Shown here: positions 62,343 to 64,000 of the stretch, in pieces
Numbering within the stretch: position 1 is the first letter of the stretch
How the letters are laid out: each line of letters begins with the position of its first letter
Assembly: GCA_001586965.3 (NCBI GenBank)
Contig: LUCW03000528.1
Span: 1 to 64,000 of the forward strand
Source of the DNA: Sphaeroforma sirkka
Taxonomy: Eukaryota > Opisthokonta > Ichthyosporea > Ichthyophonida
Direction: 5' to 3'
DNA length: 64,000 bases
Made by a program: the position numbers and the translations under genes
The notes under the pieces: generated by a model
Seen by the model: only the letters and a program-made list of their open reading frames with translations
Databases searched by the model: none
Told to the model about the DNA's origin: nothing

Positions 62343-63103
62343 TTGCTTCAATCAGTCGCGCTTCGAATTTGTATTCATTGAAGCAATCCTGCATGGCGAT
62401 TGTCAAGATAGACAACATTGTTGTCGTAGGAATGGTATTACACGACGGATATACGTAAACCGTCGCTTGAGCGAACAAAACTGATATACATAAATGTTCT
62501 GAGTCTGCTGTGTAGCTGGTAGCATACTCTAGGCCAGGCTACAACCCGTAGAACGTAAACAGTAAATGCGCTTTCAAATATATGCGTCCATTGTTAAAAC
62601 ATAAACGATTTCACACGTTACTATACTAAATAATACGCTAAATTGATTGCGTTAAGGTAAACGTACTACGTTCTCAGCTACGTTCTCAGCTATTTATATA
62701 TATTTTTTAACTAAAAGCGGATTTTTTTTTTGGCGGCAGCGAAAGTGTCATTGCAATTTTTGTGATATGCCATTTGTAAATATCTATTTATTGCATTACG
62801 TGTCAGGAGTTGAGAAGAAGCCCCCCTAAACACTACATACTACAGAGTACAGGCAGCTTGTGTAGAGATAGGTATATTCCGTCACCAACAACGCTAATAA
62901 CTAAATCAGTATATTATACAACAACACATACATATCACAAGTCACATATCAAGTACATGAAGGGGTCTTTGTTTATATGGTAGTGAATGTACGTAGCGTG
63001 ATACATGTCTTGCGTTGTGGATGGGAGTAGGTGTGTTTACTGTCCGCGGGTGAGTTTACTGTCAACGGTTGTCGCTCAATGCTGTAAGAGAATATCGCAA
63101 TAG
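62343..63103. other. Stretch without recognisable gene
   Basis: Contains the third GCGTTAA-type motif (about 62649) and CGTACTACGTTCTCAGC. No exon recognised. Confidence 0.5.
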
Positions 63104-63422
63104 ATACATGCTGCGTATGTTCCCAATGACATCAAGATTGATGTAAAGAAGTGTTTATACTACAATAAGCACCTGTACCTAAAACGGGGTATCACATGTA
63201 TATTTAATCAGTACACCTCCATTCCTGTCTTTAATGCATACATCCATAACACCATGAACTCTGAGCTTACCGCAATCAACGAGCGTTTGGCTCTGCTACT
63301 GTCGATGACGGATCCGAATGGCAGTGCAACAGGCACACACGAACAGAGGGGCCAACAGGCTTCTGATCTGGTTGTGGATATTAACCAGCTATGCATCAAG
63401 GTGCAGGATCCAAACACCATAA
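63104..63422 (+). CDS. Exon of unrecognised gene, continues beyond window
   Basis: An open stretch of 106 codons between a CGCAATAG acceptor and an ATAA|GTATGT donor: AAYVPNDIKIDVKKC, LYYNKHLYLKRGITCIF, NQYTSIPVFNAYIHNTM, NSELTAINERLALLLSM, QQASDLVVDINQLCIKV. The second half looks alpha-helical (ELTAINERLALLL) and the product reads like a conserved intracellular protein, but I do not recognise the family. The ATG at 63254 is an alternative start, although the open frame before it has equally protein-like composition. A following exon may begin at 63539 (TTACAG, then YKLHTEGPTVILISC), in phase with the donor. Confidence 0.45.
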
Positions 63423-63559
63423 GTATGTATGCATGTCTACTTTAAAGGAATATCGATGAAGAACAAATATATGTTCACTGAGCATATGCGAATAATAATA
63501 GTTAGAGTGCATGATGTTGATATGGTATGTAGTTACAGGTTATAAACTCCACACAGAGG

Positions 63560-64000
63560 GACCAACAGTTATACTTATATCCTGTCAACGTGCCAGTTTG
63601 GTTATCAATAGAATTGTACTATACTTGTGTGTATACGTTCATACCTGTGATAGGTACACTACAATTATACCTATGACCTATGTCAATGTGGCAGTGTGAC
63701 TATGAATAAAAATAGACTGTACTTGTGTGTGTATCGTTTTATTTATGATAGGTACATTGCAGTTATACCTATGACCTATGTCATTGTGGCAGTGTGTCTA
63801 TGAATACAAATAGACTATACTTGCGTGTGTAGGTTTAACATAACATTACAGTTATGGCTATATCCTATGTGGCAGTGGGGTTGTGAATACAAATAGACTA
63901 TACTTGCGTGTGTATGTATATACCCATGATAAGTACATTACCGTTATACCTATGAACTATGGCAATGTGGCAGTGTGGCTATGTATAACAATAGACTATA
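63560..64000 (+). repeat. ~100-bp minisatellite at window end
   Basis: Four copies of a unit with GATAGGTACATTACAGTTAT, ACCTATGACCTATGTCAATG and AATAGACTATACTTG. The first copy overlaps the possible exon at 63539. Confidence 0.88.

Overview
The window is eukaryotic nuclear DNA. It is AT-rich, saturated with (AT)n and (CA)n microsatellites and with minisatellites, and every well-supported gene is split into short exons by introns with GT-AG (twice apparently GC-AG) ends. The three conserved housekeeping genes (LCMT1, NOC2, DIMT1) read clearly against their animal counterparts as I remember them. I infer a unicellular opisthokont relative of animals, for example an ichthyosporean-type holozoan. 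That assignment is inference: no rRNA or search was available. Exon coordinates were worked out by hand from splice sites, reading phase and family alignment.

Layout. 0.4-5.8 kb (+): 3' part of LCMT1, the methyltransferase that caps the PP2A catalytic subunit C-terminus; its first exons lie before the window. 5.8-9.4 kb: minisatellites, microsatellites and a ~470-bp tandem segmental duplication, no convincing gene. 9.4-29.1 kb (-): a tandem cluster of three ankyrin-repeat genes with essentially one repeat per phase-0 exon. Copy A (9453-15328) is open from ATG to stop. Copy B (18814-24316) and copy C (25787-about 29051) end in coiled-coil exons but carry stops, frameshifts and lost splice sites, and look like decaying host genes. 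29.9-36.1 kb (-): two paralogous secreted germin-like cupin genes with an N-terminal cysteine-rich VWC/FN1-like module and matching TATA boxes. 38.6-50.1 kb (-): a complete 13-exon NOC2. 50.6-54.8 kb (+): a complete 6-exon DIMT1. NOC2 and DIMT1 are head to head across 545 bp, so a 60S-assembly factor and an 18S rRNA dimethyltransferase may share a promoter. 55.0-57.0 kb: a 2-kb diverged minisatellite. 57-61.4 kb: intergenic DNA with an inverted-repeat (MITE-like) element and dispersed short motifs. 61.6-62.2 kb (+): a small gene of unknown function with a likely 53-nt intron. 63.1 kb to the end (+): an exon of an unrecognised gene that runs out of the window.

The most unusual pattern is structural. 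In LCMT1, ankyrin A, ankyrin B, NOC2 and DIMT1, minisatellites start or end at exon-intron junctions, and several units copy the splice site together with a few exonic bases (for example 56 bp x4 at a donor at 3606 and 77 bp x4 at an acceptor at 9915). This suggests that introns here grow by tandem duplication seeded at splice junctions, producing arrays of alternative splice sites. Degenerate TTTAGGG-like tracts are scattered through introns and intergenic DNA.
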